Both the position numbers and the translations under genes were made by a program. From the NCBI GenBank assembly GCA_021821225.1, contig JAKACR010000006.1, forward strand, positions 1 to 30,564: a stretch of DNA of 30,564 bases, read 5' to 3'. Below, in pieces: positions 1 to 8,346 of the stretch. Source of the DNA: Bacillota bacterium. Lineage in GTDB: Bacteria > Bacillota > Bacilli > Alicyclobacillales > SLC66. The notes beneath the pieces were generated by a model that saw only the letters and a program-made list of their open reading frames with translations, searched no databases and was not told the origin of the DNA. Each line of letters begins with the position of its first letter. Positions within the stretch are counted from its first letter, which is position 1.

Positions 1-637
1 TCCGATCTCCGTCAACTCGGCCCGCGCCCCCAATCCAGGCCCCGACCTCCGCTCCGGAGTCGTGCCGATACAGTGAACAGCGCACGCGCTGCTCGGAGAA
101 AAAACCGCCTCCCCGCCAGCCCGACACGCCCTCGCAGTCCGGGCGCTTGTGCGGCGACATGACGATCAAGCGCGCGCTGACCCGCGCGAGTTGCCAAAGC
201 AGCGCCGGGAGCAGGGATGGCGGGCACAGGTGCAGCGCGAAACTCGACACGACCGCGTCGAACCGCCCGGTCAAGCGACCGGCCGCCACGGCGCGAAAGT
301 CGAGCTCGAGCGCCCGTTTGCCCGTCCGCGCATAGTACGCGTCACCCGTGTACGGATCAAGCCCGGTCACATCGCAAAGCGGCAACTGGCGCGTCACTTC
401 CCCGCTGCCGCAACACAGGTCGAGCACGCGCTCTCCTGTACGCAACCACCCCTGTTCGACCGTCCTCGCAAGCGCTGCGGCGACCTGCGATTCGTGCGGA
501 TTCTCATAGTCCGCGCCGTGCAGGCTATAGTACCCGTCCACGCCCCACTGCTCGTAGCCCGGGCGCACGGCCTCGGCGGCCTTCGGCGCCGCCCGTTCCT
601 CCGCATAGCGCGGCCGCTGTCTGCCCACGCCCGCCAC
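1..637 (-). CDS. Class I SAM-dependent methyltransferase (3' end beyond window)
   Basis: The frame stays open from a GTG at 637 to the window edge (212 codons). It encodes a Rossmann-type methyltransferase. The AdoMet-binding motif I reads VLDLCCGSGEVT (about residues 70-81), followed by an acidic post-I segment GLDPYTG and a motif-IV-like strand RFDAVVSSFALHL. The region before motif I (YEQWGVDGYYSLHGADYENPH) resembles small ubiquinone/tRNA-type methyltransferases, but the substrate cannot be read from the sequence. The GTG was chosen because AAGGGGG lies 7 nt upstream of it. It starts 28 nt after the stop of the oxidoreductase gene on the same strand, so the two are probably co-transcribed. 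The C-terminal end is missing, so the true length is unknown. Confidence 0.8.
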   Translation of the reverse strand, partial: MAGVGRQRPRYAEERAAPKAAEAVRPGYEQWGVDGYYSLHGADYENPHESQVAAALARTVEQGWLRTGERVLDLCCGSGEVTRQLPLCDVTGLDPYTGDAYYARTGKRALELDFRAVAAGRLTGRFDAVVSSFALHLCPPSLLPALLWQLARVSARLIVMSPHKRPDCEGVSGWRGGGFFSEQRVRCSLYRHDSGAEVGAWIGGAGRVDGDR

Positions 638-665
638 GGGCAGGCCCCCTTCCGCCGCTCCTCTT

Positions 666-1742
666 TCAGAGTGCCACTTCGCGCCCCAGCGCCGACGATT
701 CGCCGAGCGCCGCGAGCATGCGCACAATATCGCGGCCCTGCTCAGCGTTGCTGACCGGCGTTTCGCCCGTCTGCACGCAGTGCAGGAAGTGGTTGATCTC
801 GCGGTCAAAAAAGGCGCCCATGCCCACGCTCGGCGTTGTCGTCGTGAGTACGCCGTGCGCCGTGCTGTACACGCGCAGCGGATCGAGCGAGACGCCGCCC
901 TTGCTGCCGAAAATCTCCATTTTCAGGGCGTCGTCCTCCGGCCCGTTGAGCGCCCAGGACACCTCAAGCTCAAGGACCATGCCTCCCGCCATGCGAAAGA
1001 ATCCCGCCGCAAAGTCCTCCGTCGTGTACACCTCGTTGCCCTCATTGCCCGCGGACCGCGCCGCCCAGGACCTGATGAAGTCCAGATTGTCCCGACCAAT
1101 GCCCTTGTAGAGAAACCCGCTGACGCTCTTTGCCTGAAGCGCCCCCGTCAGCCACCAGGTCAGGTCGAGCGCGTGCACGCCGATGTCCATGAGCGGCCCG
1201 CCGCCGGACTGCTGCACGTCGGTGAACCAGCCCTTGGGCGTGCCGCGCCGGCGCAGGATGCGCGTCTTGGCAAAATAGACGTCCCCCAGATCGCCCGCGG
1301 CAATGAACCGGCGCAGCACCTCGACGTCCTCGCGGTAGCGGTGCGACATGCCCACCATGAGCTGCTTTCCGGACGAGCGCACCGCTTCCACGAGCTGTTC
1401 GGCCTCATCCAGCAGTGTGCCCATCGGCTTCTCCAGCAGCACGTGCCACCCCTTGGCCAGCGCTTGCAGCGCCAGGCTGACGTGCGAGACATTGGGCGTG
1501 CAGACGCTCACAGCGTCCAGCCGTCCGCCCTCCCCGTCCGCCATCTCCGCGAGACTGGCGTACACGCGCGGCGTCCGCCTGCCCTTGTCGTGCGCGAAAC
1601 GCTCCGCGAACTCCCGCGCGCGGTCCGTCTCCGGATCGGCGAACGCGCGGATCTCGACGTCCCCGCGTTTGGCGTAACTCGGCAGGTGCGCGTCCTGCGC
1701 GATCGCGCCCACCCCGACAATCCCTATGTTTGTAACACCCAC
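666..1742 (-). CDS. Gfo/Idh/MocA family NAD(P)-dependent oxidoreductase
   Basis: This 358-aa protein is a typical-length Gfo/Idh/MocA oxidoreductase, a family that oxidises or reduces sugars, inositols and related polyols with NAD(P). The N-terminal Rossmann fold shows GIVGVGAIAQ (residues 7-16). The family signature EKPMGT follows at about residue 104, and the C-terminal alpha/beta domain carries the catalytic-region sequence GGGPLMDIGVHALDL, with D and H in the usual places. The start is GTG at 1742 with a modest GGTGG upstream. The substrate is not predictable. The next gene, a methyltransferase, begins 28 nt downstream and is likely in the same transcript. No convincing promoter was found in the 128-nt gap upstream (1743-1870), which otherwise looks empty. 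Confidence 0.9.
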   Translation of the reverse strand: MGVTNIGIVGVGAIAQDAHLPSYAKRGDVEIRAFADPETDRAREFAERFAHDKGRRTPRVYASLAEMADGEGGRLDAVSVCTPNVSHVSLALQALAKGWHVLLEKPMGTLLDEAEQLVEAVRSSGKQLMVGMSHRYREDVEVLRRFIAAGDLGDVYFAKTRILRRRGTPKGWFTDVQQSGGGPLMDIGVHALDLTWWLTGALQAKSVSGFLYKGIGRDNLDFIRSWAARSAGNEGNEVYTTEDFAAGFFRMAGGMVLELEVSWALNGPEDDALKMEIFGSKGGVSLDPLRVYSTAHGVLTTTTPSVGMGAFFDREINHFLHCVQTGETPVSNAEQGRDIVRMLAALGESSALGREVAL

Positions 1743-1870
1743 AACTTGCCACCGTCCCCGTTGCGAGATACCTACGGGAACAGATTACACTGTTTGCCGC
1801 GCCAGGTCACCCGGTCCCGGACGCATCCAGCCACCCTGAAAGCCTCTCCCGTCCTTTGACGCCGTCGTGG

Positions 1871-3469
1871 TCAGATCCCGACCAGCGCATCGCGTTTGAC
1901 CAGAAAATCATCGTACGTCCCGGAGAAGTCGAGGATCCCGCGCGGCGTGAGTTCGATGATGCGGTTGGCGACATCCGTCACCAGTTGACGGGCGTGCGAC
2001 ACGAAGATCACCGCGCCGCCAAATTCAGCCAGGGCTCTCGACAACGCGTCGATCGACTCCAGATCCAGGTGGTTCGTCGGTTCGTCCAGCACCAGCACAT
2101 TGCCTTGCAAAAGCAGCATCTTGGCCAGCATCAACCGCGCGGTCTCGCCGCCAGACAGAACCTCTGTCGACTTGTGGACGTCATCCTTGGAAAACAGCAT
2201 CCGTCCCAGGATACTGCGGATCGTCTGCTGGTCCGCCTCGTCGTCGAAGCCCTTGAGCCATTCATAGACCGTGGTGTCCTTCGGTATCGTCTCGTTGTGG
2301 TCCTGCGTAAAATACGTGGGTTGCGCCGACTTGCCCCACGTCACCGTCCCGCCGTCCGGGTTCAGTTCCCCCATCATCACATTCAGCAGTGTTGTCTTGC
2401 CGATGCCGTTGACTCCGAGCACGGCCACCTTTTCACCGCTGCTGATCTGCAGGGTCACGGATCTGAGCACGTGCAGGTCGCCAAACGACTTGTCCACCCC
2501 GTCCAGAGCGACGACCTGCTTCGCCAGCGGCTGCCGGACGGTGAATTTGATGTAGGGCGACACGCGCGACGAGGGCCGGATCTCTTGAATCTCAATCTTC
2601 TCTATCTGCTTCTGCCGGCTCGTCGCCTGCTTCGCCTTGCTCTTGTTCGCCGAAAAGCGCGCCACAAACTCGCGAAGTTCGGATATCTTCTCCAGATTCT
2701 TCGCGTTGTCGGCCAGCAACTGTTCACGCGCGAGCGTGCTCGCTGCCACAAAGTAGTCGTAGTTCCCCGAGAACACGGAGATCTGCCTGTAATCCACGTC
2801 CACCATGTGTGTGCAGACGGTATTGAGAAAGTGGCGGTCATGCGAGATGATGATCATGGTTCCCTTGTGCGCCAGCAGGAAGTTCTCCAGCCAGCGGATC
2901 GTGTCGAGGTCCAGGTGGTTCGTGGGTTCGTCAAGCAGCAGGACATCGGGACGGCCGAACAGCACCTGGGCGAGCAGGACGCGGAGTTTGAAGCCACCGA
3001 TCATCGTGCCCATCAGGTCCCCGTGCCGCTCGACCGGGATGCCGAGCCCTTCCAGGAGTTCCGCCGCAAAGTACTCGGCCGAGTACCCGTCCATGTCCGC
3101 AAACGAACTCTCCAGATCCCCCACCCGCATCCCGTCTTCCTCCGTCATCTCGGGCAGCGCGTACATCCGCTCCCGTTCCTGCATGACAGCCCAGAGTTCC
3201 GGATGTCCCATCAGCACCGTGTTCAGCACGGAATATTGATCATACTCATAGTGATCCTGCCGCAGGACGCCGACGCGCACTCCCGGCGCAATCGACACGG
3301 CGCCTGTGCTTGGCTCAAAATCCCCGACGAGGATCTTCATGAAGGTGGACTTGCCCGAGCCATTTGCTCCAATCAGTCCATAACGGTTGCCTTCATCAAA
3401 ACTGATATTGACGCCTTCAAAAAGTATGCGGCTTCCAAAAGACAACGACAGGTCCTTTACGCGAATCAT
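1871..3469 (-). CDS. ybiT: ABC-F family ATPase, YbiT/YkpA type
   Basis: This 532-aa soluble protein has two ATP-binding cassettes and no membrane segments, which is the ABC-F arrangement. ABC-F proteins act on ribosomes and tune translation. Walker A1 is GANGSGKST (residues 34-42) and Walker A2 is GVNGIGKTT (352-360). Both cassettes have LDEPTNHLDL Walker B/D-loops. The first cassette lacks a normal LSGGQ and has IGGFKLRVLLAQ instead, as in the YbiT/YkpA subgroup; the second has LSGGE (438-442). The linker sequence ARFSANKSKAKQATSRQKQIEKIE also matches that subgroup, as does the length of about 530 aa. The ATG is preceded by GGAG. It is not an obvious antibiotic-resistance ABC-F, because the linker is short. 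Confidence 0.93.
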   Translation of the reverse strand: MIRVKDLSLSFGSRILFEGVNISFDEGNRYGLIGANGSGKSTFMKILVGDFEPSTGAVSIAPGVRVGVLRQDHYEYDQYSVLNTVLMGHPELWAVMQERERMYALPEMTEEDGMRVGDLESSFADMDGYSAEYFAAELLEGLGIPVERHGDLMGTMIGGFKLRVLLAQVLFGRPDVLLLDEPTNHLDLDTIRWLENFLLAHKGTMIIISHDRHFLNTVCTHMVDVDYRQISVFSGNYDYFVAASTLAREQLLADNAKNLEKISELREFVARFSANKSKAKQATSRQKQIEKIEIQEIRPSSRVSPYIKFTVRQPLAKQVVALDGVDKSFGDLHVLRSVTLQISSGEKVAVLGVNGIGKTTLLNVMMGELNPDGGTVTWGKSAQPTYFTQDHNETIPKDTTVYEWLKGFDDEADQQTIRSILGRMLFSKDDVHKSTEVLSGGETARLMLAKMLLLQGNVLVLDEPTNHLDLESIDALSRALAEFGGAVIFVSHARQLVTDVANRIIELTPRGILDFSGTYDDFLVKRDALVGI

Positions 3470-3622
3470 TCACCCTGCTCCCTTTGCACCTTGTACGGGC
3501 CAGACCGCCATGTGCGGCGCATCCGCACGCCGACGAATCGCGAACATGCGACTCAATCGGGCGCCGCAGATGGCGCAGTACCGATGTGCTCGTATTTGTT
3601 GGGTCGTCTCCTTACTATACAT
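3470..3622 (-). CDS. Possible small CxxC protein ahead of the ABC-F gene
   Basis: A 50-codon frame (MYSKETTQQ...) ends in a TGA that directly abuts the ATG of the ABC-F gene, so it would sit as an upstream leader ORF. It contains YCAICGAR, a CxxC that could hold zinc with a partner, and many basic residues. No SD sequence lies in front of its ATG, and third-position GC is lower than in neighbouring genes. Either it is a real small gene translated in tandem with the ABC-F gene or it is chance. I do not recognise a family. Confidence 0.27.
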   Translation of the reverse strand: MYSKETTQQIRAHRYCAICGARLSRMFAIRRRADAPHMAVWPVQGAKGAG

Positions 3623-3686
3623 GAACGCGGCCGACGGCGCGCGCGGACGCCGCCGCGATCCTTTACACGGTGTTAAGAAAAGAGTC

Positions 3687-3715
3687 ATGACAGCTTTGCA
3701 TCGAGCGGCTATACT
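3687..3715 (+). promoter_or_regulatory. Sigma-A promoter for the HAD phosphatase gene
   Basis: ATGACA (3687-3692) and TATACT (3710-3715) are each 5/6 matches to the -35 and -10 consensus and are separated by exactly 17 nt. The predicted start of transcription is near 3722, about 45 nt before the ATG at 3766. Confidence 0.65.
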
Positions 3716-3765
3716 GACGCCAATACGGTTCGCGCATGCATGCCTTTTCCGGGACGTGAACGCCA

Positions 3766-4641
3766 ATGAGTTTCAGAACACAAGACCCCTGGTTGATCGC
3801 GCTGGACCTCGACGGAACGCTGCTGACCCCGGAACACACGATCAGCCCGCGTACGGTCGGCGCGGTCGCCGCCGCCCGCGCGGACGGGCACACCGTCGTC
3901 ATCGCCACCGGACGTCCGCCGCGGTCGGCGCTGCCTTTCCACCGCCAGTTGGCGCTCGACACCCCCGTCGTTACGCTAAACGGCGCACTGATCCTCGACC
4001 CCCACGACCTGTCTGCGCTGCACTCCGCTTCCCTGCCGGGATTCGCCGCCCCCGGACTCATCCGGATCGCACGCGACCTGGGCGGACTCGCGGCGCTCGC
4101 CGAGGTCGGGCACACGCCTGTCGTCTGCCGCCTCCACAGCCCGGATGACCGCGCGGCGGGGGAAGCCTGCGACCGCATTCTCGATATTGTTGCGGCCAGC
4201 CCGTTTGCCGATCTGAGCCGGGCGACGGTGACCCATGCGGCGCCGGAGAACGACGTGGCCTCCCTCCTGCTGTTCCTCAACCGCGATGTGCACGGCCGGT
4301 CGATGGCGCTCGCCAAACAACAAATCGGAGACAGCATTCACCTGCGCGCCTGGCGCGACCCGTATGGCGTCATCGAAGTCTCGCGCCATGGCACGACCAA
4401 GGCGTCGGCCATCGCCCTGCTGCGCGAGCGCCTCGGCATCAGTGCGCAGCGCGTGCTCGCGTTTGGCGACGAGATGAATGACTACGACATGCTGGCGCAG
4501 GCCGCGGTGGGCGTCGCGATGGGCAACGCAAACCCCGCGCTCATCCCGGCCTGCTCGGCCATCACGGAGTCGTGCGCGCGAGACGGCGTGGCGCGCTATC
4601 TGGAGAAGACCATTTTACGCCGCCAGTCGGCGAGCGGTTGA
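3766..4641 (+). CDS. Cof-type HAD-IIB family phosphatase
   Basis: This 291-aa protein is a haloacid-dehalogenase superfamily hydrolase of the Cof (IIB) type, which removes phosphate from sugar phosphates, nucleotides or flavin precursors using an aspartyl-phosphate intermediate. Motif I is DLDGT (14-18, nucleophile D14). Motif II is the TGR after VVIA, motif III is the lysine in HGTTKASA, and motif IV is GDEMNDYDML near residue 235. The large C2-type cap lies between motifs II and III, as expected for IIB. The SD is weak (GGGACG). The gene converges on the ABC exporter gene with only 10 nt between stops and no terminator seen. The substrate is unknown. Confidence 0.9.
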   Translation: MSFRTQDPWLIALDLDGTLLTPEHTISPRTVGAVAAARADGHTVVIATGRPPRSALPFHRQLALDTPVVTLNGALILDPHDLSALHSASLPGFAAPGLIRIARDLGGLAALAEVGHTPVVCRLHSPDDRAAGEACDRILDIVAASPFADLSRATVTHAAPENDVASLLLFLNRDVHGRSMALAKQQIGDSIHLRAWRDPYGVIEVSRHGTTKASAIALLRERLGISAQRVLAFGDEMNDYDMLAQAAVGVAMGNANPALIPACSAITESCARDGVARYLEKTILRRQSASG

Positions 4642-4651
4642 GGGCGCCCCG

Positions 4652-6547
4652 TCAGCGCACATTCCCTGCGGCGCACAGCGCGTCCGCCGGCCCTCCGGCC
4701 GGATGCCGCGGTTTTGGCCGATCGGGCGGATCATCCTCGGCGCCGCGGTACAGTTTCTCATAGAGCCCGCGCCTGCCGACCAGTTCCTCATGCGTTCCCT
4801 GCTCTGCGATCGTTCCGCGATCCAGCACGACAATCATGTCCGCGTCGCGCACCGTCGACAGCCGGTGGGCGATGACCAGCGTCGTCCGCCGCTGCGCCAC
4901 GCGGCGCAGGCTCTCCTGGAGCACGGCCTCCGTCTGGCTGTCCAGGCTGGCCGTGGCCTCGTCGAGGATCAGAACCCGCGGGTCAAGCGCCACAACGCGC
5001 GCGAACGCGATGAGTTGGCGTTGGCCCATGGACAGGTTCGCGCCCTTGGCGAACAGATGTGTGCGGTACCCGCCTGGAAAGCGGCGGATCATGTCATCCA
5101 CGCCGGCCATGCGCGCCGCCTGCTCGACCTGCCCGTCGCTGATGTCCGGGCGAAACAGCCGGATGTTGTCCGCCACCGTCCCCGTGAACAACTGCAGGTC
5201 CTGCTGCACAATGCCGACGTGCCGGTGCAGTTCGCTCTGCGCCAGACGGCGGATGTCCGTTCCGTCGAGCAGGACGGCGCCCTCCTGCGGATCGTACAGC
5301 CGGGTCAGCAGGCTCATGATCGAACTCTTGCCGGCGCCTGTCGCGCCGACGAAACCGACAAACGCCCCCGGGCGGATTGCCAAGTCGATGCCCGTCAAGA
5401 CCGGCTCATCCGGCTTGTAGCCAAACGTCACCCCGGCAAAGCGCACCTCGCCGCGCACCTCGCCAAGCACCGTCGGCCGCTCCGGGTCGACCACCGACGG
5501 TTCGATCGCCATGACGCGGCCGATGCGCTCGGCGGCGATCACGGAGGACTGCAGGGTGTTCCACTGCTGTGTTATGGAGTTTATTGGATTGAAAAATTGC
5601 CGGATGTAGCTGATGAAGGCGTACAACGTACCAAACAGGATGGCGTGCCGAAGCATCGCGCCGCCGCCGAGCCACACCACGGCCGCGACCGACAGGTTGC
5701 CGAGCAGGTCGAGCGATCGGTTGAACATCACGGATGTTCCGTACTCCCGAATGTTCGCCATCCGGTAGTCGTGATTGAGCGCCCCGAAACGGTCGGCCTG
5801 ACGGCGCTCCTGATGGAAGATCTGGATGATGCGCATCCCCGACAGGTTCTCGGCGAGGAATGCGACCACGCTCGACAGGCGCGTGCGCGTGGCGTGGTAC
5901 GCATCGCGCAGCCTGCCGCGAAAGACGAGCGACACGCCGAAGATGACGGGCAGGACGACCATGCACTCGCGGGCGATACCGGCGTCGAGTTCAAACATGG
6001 CGACAATGATCATCAGAATGGACAGCCCATCCCGGATCAGGCTGAGGAAGAACTGTGTAAAAAACTGACTCACGGTCTCCGTGTCGCTCGACACGTTCGT
6101 GACGAGCCGTCCGATCGCGTTCCCGTCAAAAAACGCCATGGCCTGGCGCTCAATATGCGCGAACAGGCGCATCCGGATCGCCTTGACCACACTCTGGCCG
6201 GCGTATTGCAGGATCACCATCTGCGCGATATTGGCCGCGGCCCCGAGGATTGCGACGCCGACGTACAGCAGGCTGATCATGAGAAGGGCGTGCGGGTGCG
6301 GATGCGCGACGGACAGGTCGCGGTCGATCGCGATCTTCACCAAAAAGGGCTGCAGCACGCTGCTGGCGTTAAAGACGACGACCAGTCCGACGACGGCGGC
6401 AAAGTGCCAGCCGTAGGGGCGGGCGAACGGAACGAGCCGTCCGAGGCTGCGCATGCTGCCCGTCTGCGGGGCGGCGTTCTGCCGCCTGTCGCGCGGTTGC
6501 GCGTCGGGCGAGCGGTCGCGCGCAGAGGACGGGGTCTGGCTTCTCAC
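4652..6547 (-). CDS. Heterodimeric ABC exporter, subunit B (canonical Walker B, altered signature)
   Basis: This is an ABC half-transporter of 631 aa: an Arg-rich tail, a six-helix membrane domain, then a nucleotide-binding domain. Walker A is GATGAGKSS (about 401-409), Walker B ends LILDEA with the catalytic Glu (about 530), and the H-loop is in VIAHRLSTV. The signature motif is LSMGQ instead of LSGGQ. With the upstream subunit it resembles BmrC/BmrD- or TM287/288-type multidrug exporters, in which one composite ATP site is degenerate. I start it at GTG 6547, whose GTGA overlaps the upstream stop and which has AGGGGGC about 7 nt upstream; a longer start at GTG 6580 is possible. The substrate is not known. 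Confidence 0.9.
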   Translation of the reverse strand: MRSQTPSSARDRSPDAQPRDRRQNAAPQTGSMRSLGRLVPFARPYGWHFAAVVGLVVVFNASSVLQPFLVKIAIDRDLSVAHPHPHALLMISLLYVGVAILGAAANIAQMVILQYAGQSVVKAIRMRLFAHIERQAMAFFDGNAIGRLVTNVSSDTETVSQFFTQFFLSLIRDGLSILMIIVAMFELDAGIARECMVVLPVIFGVSLVFRGRLRDAYHATRTRLSSVVAFLAENLSGMRIIQIFHQERRQADRFGALNHDYRMANIREYGTSVMFNRSLDLLGNLSVAAVVWLGGGAMLRHAILFGTLYAFISYIRQFFNPINSITQQWNTLQSSVIAAERIGRVMAIEPSVVDPERPTVLGEVRGEVRFAGVTFGYKPDEPVLTGIDLAIRPGAFVGFVGATGAGKSSIMSLLTRLYDPQEGAVLLDGTDIRRLAQSELHRHVGIVQQDLQLFTGTVADNIRLFRPDISDGQVEQAARMAGVDDMIRRFPGGYRTHLFAKGANLSMGQRQLIAFARVVALDPRVLILDEATASLDSQTEAVLQESLRRVAQRRTTLVIAHRLSTVRDADMIVVLDRGTIAEQGTHEELVGRRGLYEKLYRGAEDDPPDRPKPRHPAGGPADALCAAGNVR

Positions 6548-8319
6548 GCGGACGCCCCCTTTTCTTCCTGCCTGCGCCACATGTCGGCGTACGTCCCGCC
6601 CGCGGCGAGCAGTTGCGCGTGCGTGCCGCGCTCGGCCACGCGGCCCTCCTCCAGGACGATGATCAGGTCGGCGTGACGCACGGCGGACAGCCGGTGCGCC
6701 ACGATCAGGGTGGTCTTGCCCTGACGCAGGTGGCGGATGCGCCGGATGATGCGCTGCTCCGTCGCCGCGTCGACTGCGGACAGACTGTCGTCCAGGATGA
6801 GAATCGGGGCATTCTTCAGAAACGCGCGGGCCATGGCTGTACGCTGCTTCTGGCCGCCCGAGAGGGTCACGCCGCGCTCGCCGATCTCCGTGCCATAGCC
6901 GGCCTTGAAGCGGGTGATTTCCGACGCGATCTGCGCATCCGCCGCGGCAGCCGCGATCTGTTCTTTTGAAGCTGCGGCGTCGCCAAAGGCGATGTTTTCG
7001 CCAATCGACGTGGAAAACAGGAATCCGTCCTGCGGCACATAGCCGATCGCGTCGCGCAACGTCTCCAGCGAGATGTCGCGCACGTCGTGTCCGTCGATCA
7101 GGACCCCGCCCGCCGGCGGGTCAAAGATCCGGGGAATCAGGTTGACAAGCGTCGTCTTGCCCGCCCCCGTGCGGCCCACGATACCAAGCGTCTGGCCAGC
7201 CTGAAGCGCGAAATTCACGCCCCTTAGCACGTCGCGCCCGTCGCCCGGATAGTGAAAGGCCGCCACGTCCACCTGCACGGCGCCGGCGACGTCGCAAAGC
7301 GGCAGGGCCGCGGCGCTGTCGTGCACCGAGGGCTCTTCGCGCAGCAGGATCGACAGCCGCGCCATGGACGCCGACGCCCGCTGAAAACTGTTGATCACCG
7401 CGCCAATCTGCTGCAGTGGGTTGAGGATCATCCCCAGATAAAGTGTGAAGGCGACGAACATGCCGATTTGAATCGTTCCATGGACTGTGAGGTAGCCGCC
7501 GTACGAGAGCGCGATGGCAAAACTGAGCGATCCCATGAGGGGTATGAAGGACTGGAAGAGCGCCGTGCGGCGGAACATCTTCATCTGCTGGACCACGATC
7601 CGGTCCACCCGTTCGGCGAACCGCCGTTCTTCGACAGGCTCGTTCGCCGTCGTCTTGATCAGCCGGATCGCGGACAGGCTCTCTTCCGTCAGTTCGGCCA
7701 TGTCGGACAGCGATTCCTGCACCTCACGCGAGGCGTCGCGGATCCGCGGGCCAAACCAGGCGATGAAGACGGGCACCGTCGCAATCGGGATCACGCTCAC
7801 GAGCGTCAGCGACACATTGATCGTGGTCAGTGTCATGAAGAGCGATGCGCTAAGCAGAAAGACCGCGTTGGTGACACTGTTCATGGCGCCGGACAGCATC
7901 TCGCGCACGGCGCGCACGTCATTGACCGCGTGGTTGAGCAGATCCCCGACGCTGCGGTGATGGTAGTATTCAGCCGGGAGCCTCTCCCAGTGCGCAAACA
8001 GCCGTCCGCGCAGTTCAGACTCAAAGACGCGACCGAGCTGTCCGTTGCGAAACTGGCCGATGCCGAACAAGACCGTGGACCCCGCACCAATGGCCATGAG
8101 CAACAGTGCGTAGTGGCCGACGCCGGTCCATGTGATGCGGTGCGCCGTCACCGCCTGGGCAAACTGGCCGACAACGCGCGGGAACTGGACGATGATCAGC
8201 TGCGACACGATGATGGAAGCGATCGACAGTGCGTACGGCCATTTGTTGCGCCAGAAAAAGCCGCGCAGTAAATGTTTGGGATCGTCTATGGCGTTACACC
8301 TCCATAGACATTTTAACAC
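6544..8319 (-). CDS. Heterodimeric ABC exporter, subunit A (Asp instead of catalytic Glu)
   Basis: This half-transporter has an N-terminal membrane domain (about residues 25-310) and a nucleotide-binding domain. Walker A is GRTGAGKTT (382-390), the signature is a normal LSGGQ (486-490), and Walker B reads ILILDDS. Asp511 therefore replaces the catalytic Glu, the usual mark of the degenerate subunit in heterodimeric exporters. The stop overlaps the start of subunit B by 4 nt, indicating coupled synthesis. The listed start (GTG at 8319) has no SD sequence. A strong GGAGGTG lies 7 nt before an in-frame ATA at 8289-8287, and a candidate -10 box lies inside the first codons, so the real start may be at 8289 (581 aa). 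It follows the penicillin-binding protein gene closely. Confidence 0.88.
   Translation of the reverse strand: MLKCLWRCNAIDDPKHLLRGFFWRNKWPYALSIASIIVSQLIIVQFPRVVGQFAQAVTAHRITWTGVGHYALLLMAIGAGSTVLFGIGQFRNGQLGRVFESELRGRLFAHWERLPAEYYHHRSVGDLLNHAVNDVRAVREMLSGAMNSVTNAVFLLSASLFMTLTTINVSLTLVSVIPIATVPVFIAWFGPRIRDASREVQESLSDMAELTEESLSAIRLIKTTANEPVEERRFAERVDRIVVQQMKMFRRTALFQSFIPLMGSLSFAIALSYGGYLTVHGTIQIGMFVAFTLYLGMILNPLQQIGAVINSFQRASASMARLSILLREEPSVHDSAAALPLCDVAGAVQVDVAAFHYPGDGRDVLRGVNFALQAGQTLGIVGRTGAGKTTLVNLIPRIFDPPAGGVLIDGHDVRDISLETLRDAIGYVPQDGFLFSTSIGENIAFGDAAASKEQIAAAAADAQIASEITRFKAGYGTEIGERGVTLSGGQKQRTAMARAFLKNAPILILDDSLSAVDAATEQRIIRRIRHLRQGKTTLIVAHRLSAVRHADLIIVLEEGRVAERGTHAQLLAAGGTYADMWRRQEEKGASA
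8310..8318 (-). promoter_or_regulatory. Candidate extended -10 promoter for the ABC exporter genes
   Basis: On the minus strand TGTTAAAAT fits an extended -10 element (TG-n-TAAAAT). No good -35 is seen. A transcript starting near 8303 would begin just upstream of the GGAGGTG ribosome-binding site and would exclude the GTG at 8319. Confidence 0.35.
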
Positions 8320-8346
8320 AAAACTATTCCGTTATCCGAAGGAATT

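Noticed and set aside
1856..3676. Long plus-strand open frame (606 codons) opposite the ABC-F gene
   Set aside because: Its protein is Arg/His/Gln-rich without any domain, and the minus strand encodes a clear ABC-F protein. It is an effect of high GC.
4478..6676. Plus-strand open frame of 732 codons opposite the ABC exporter
   Set aside because: Low-complexity product, no SD, overlaps the 3' end of the HAD gene in another frame; the minus strand has the real genes.
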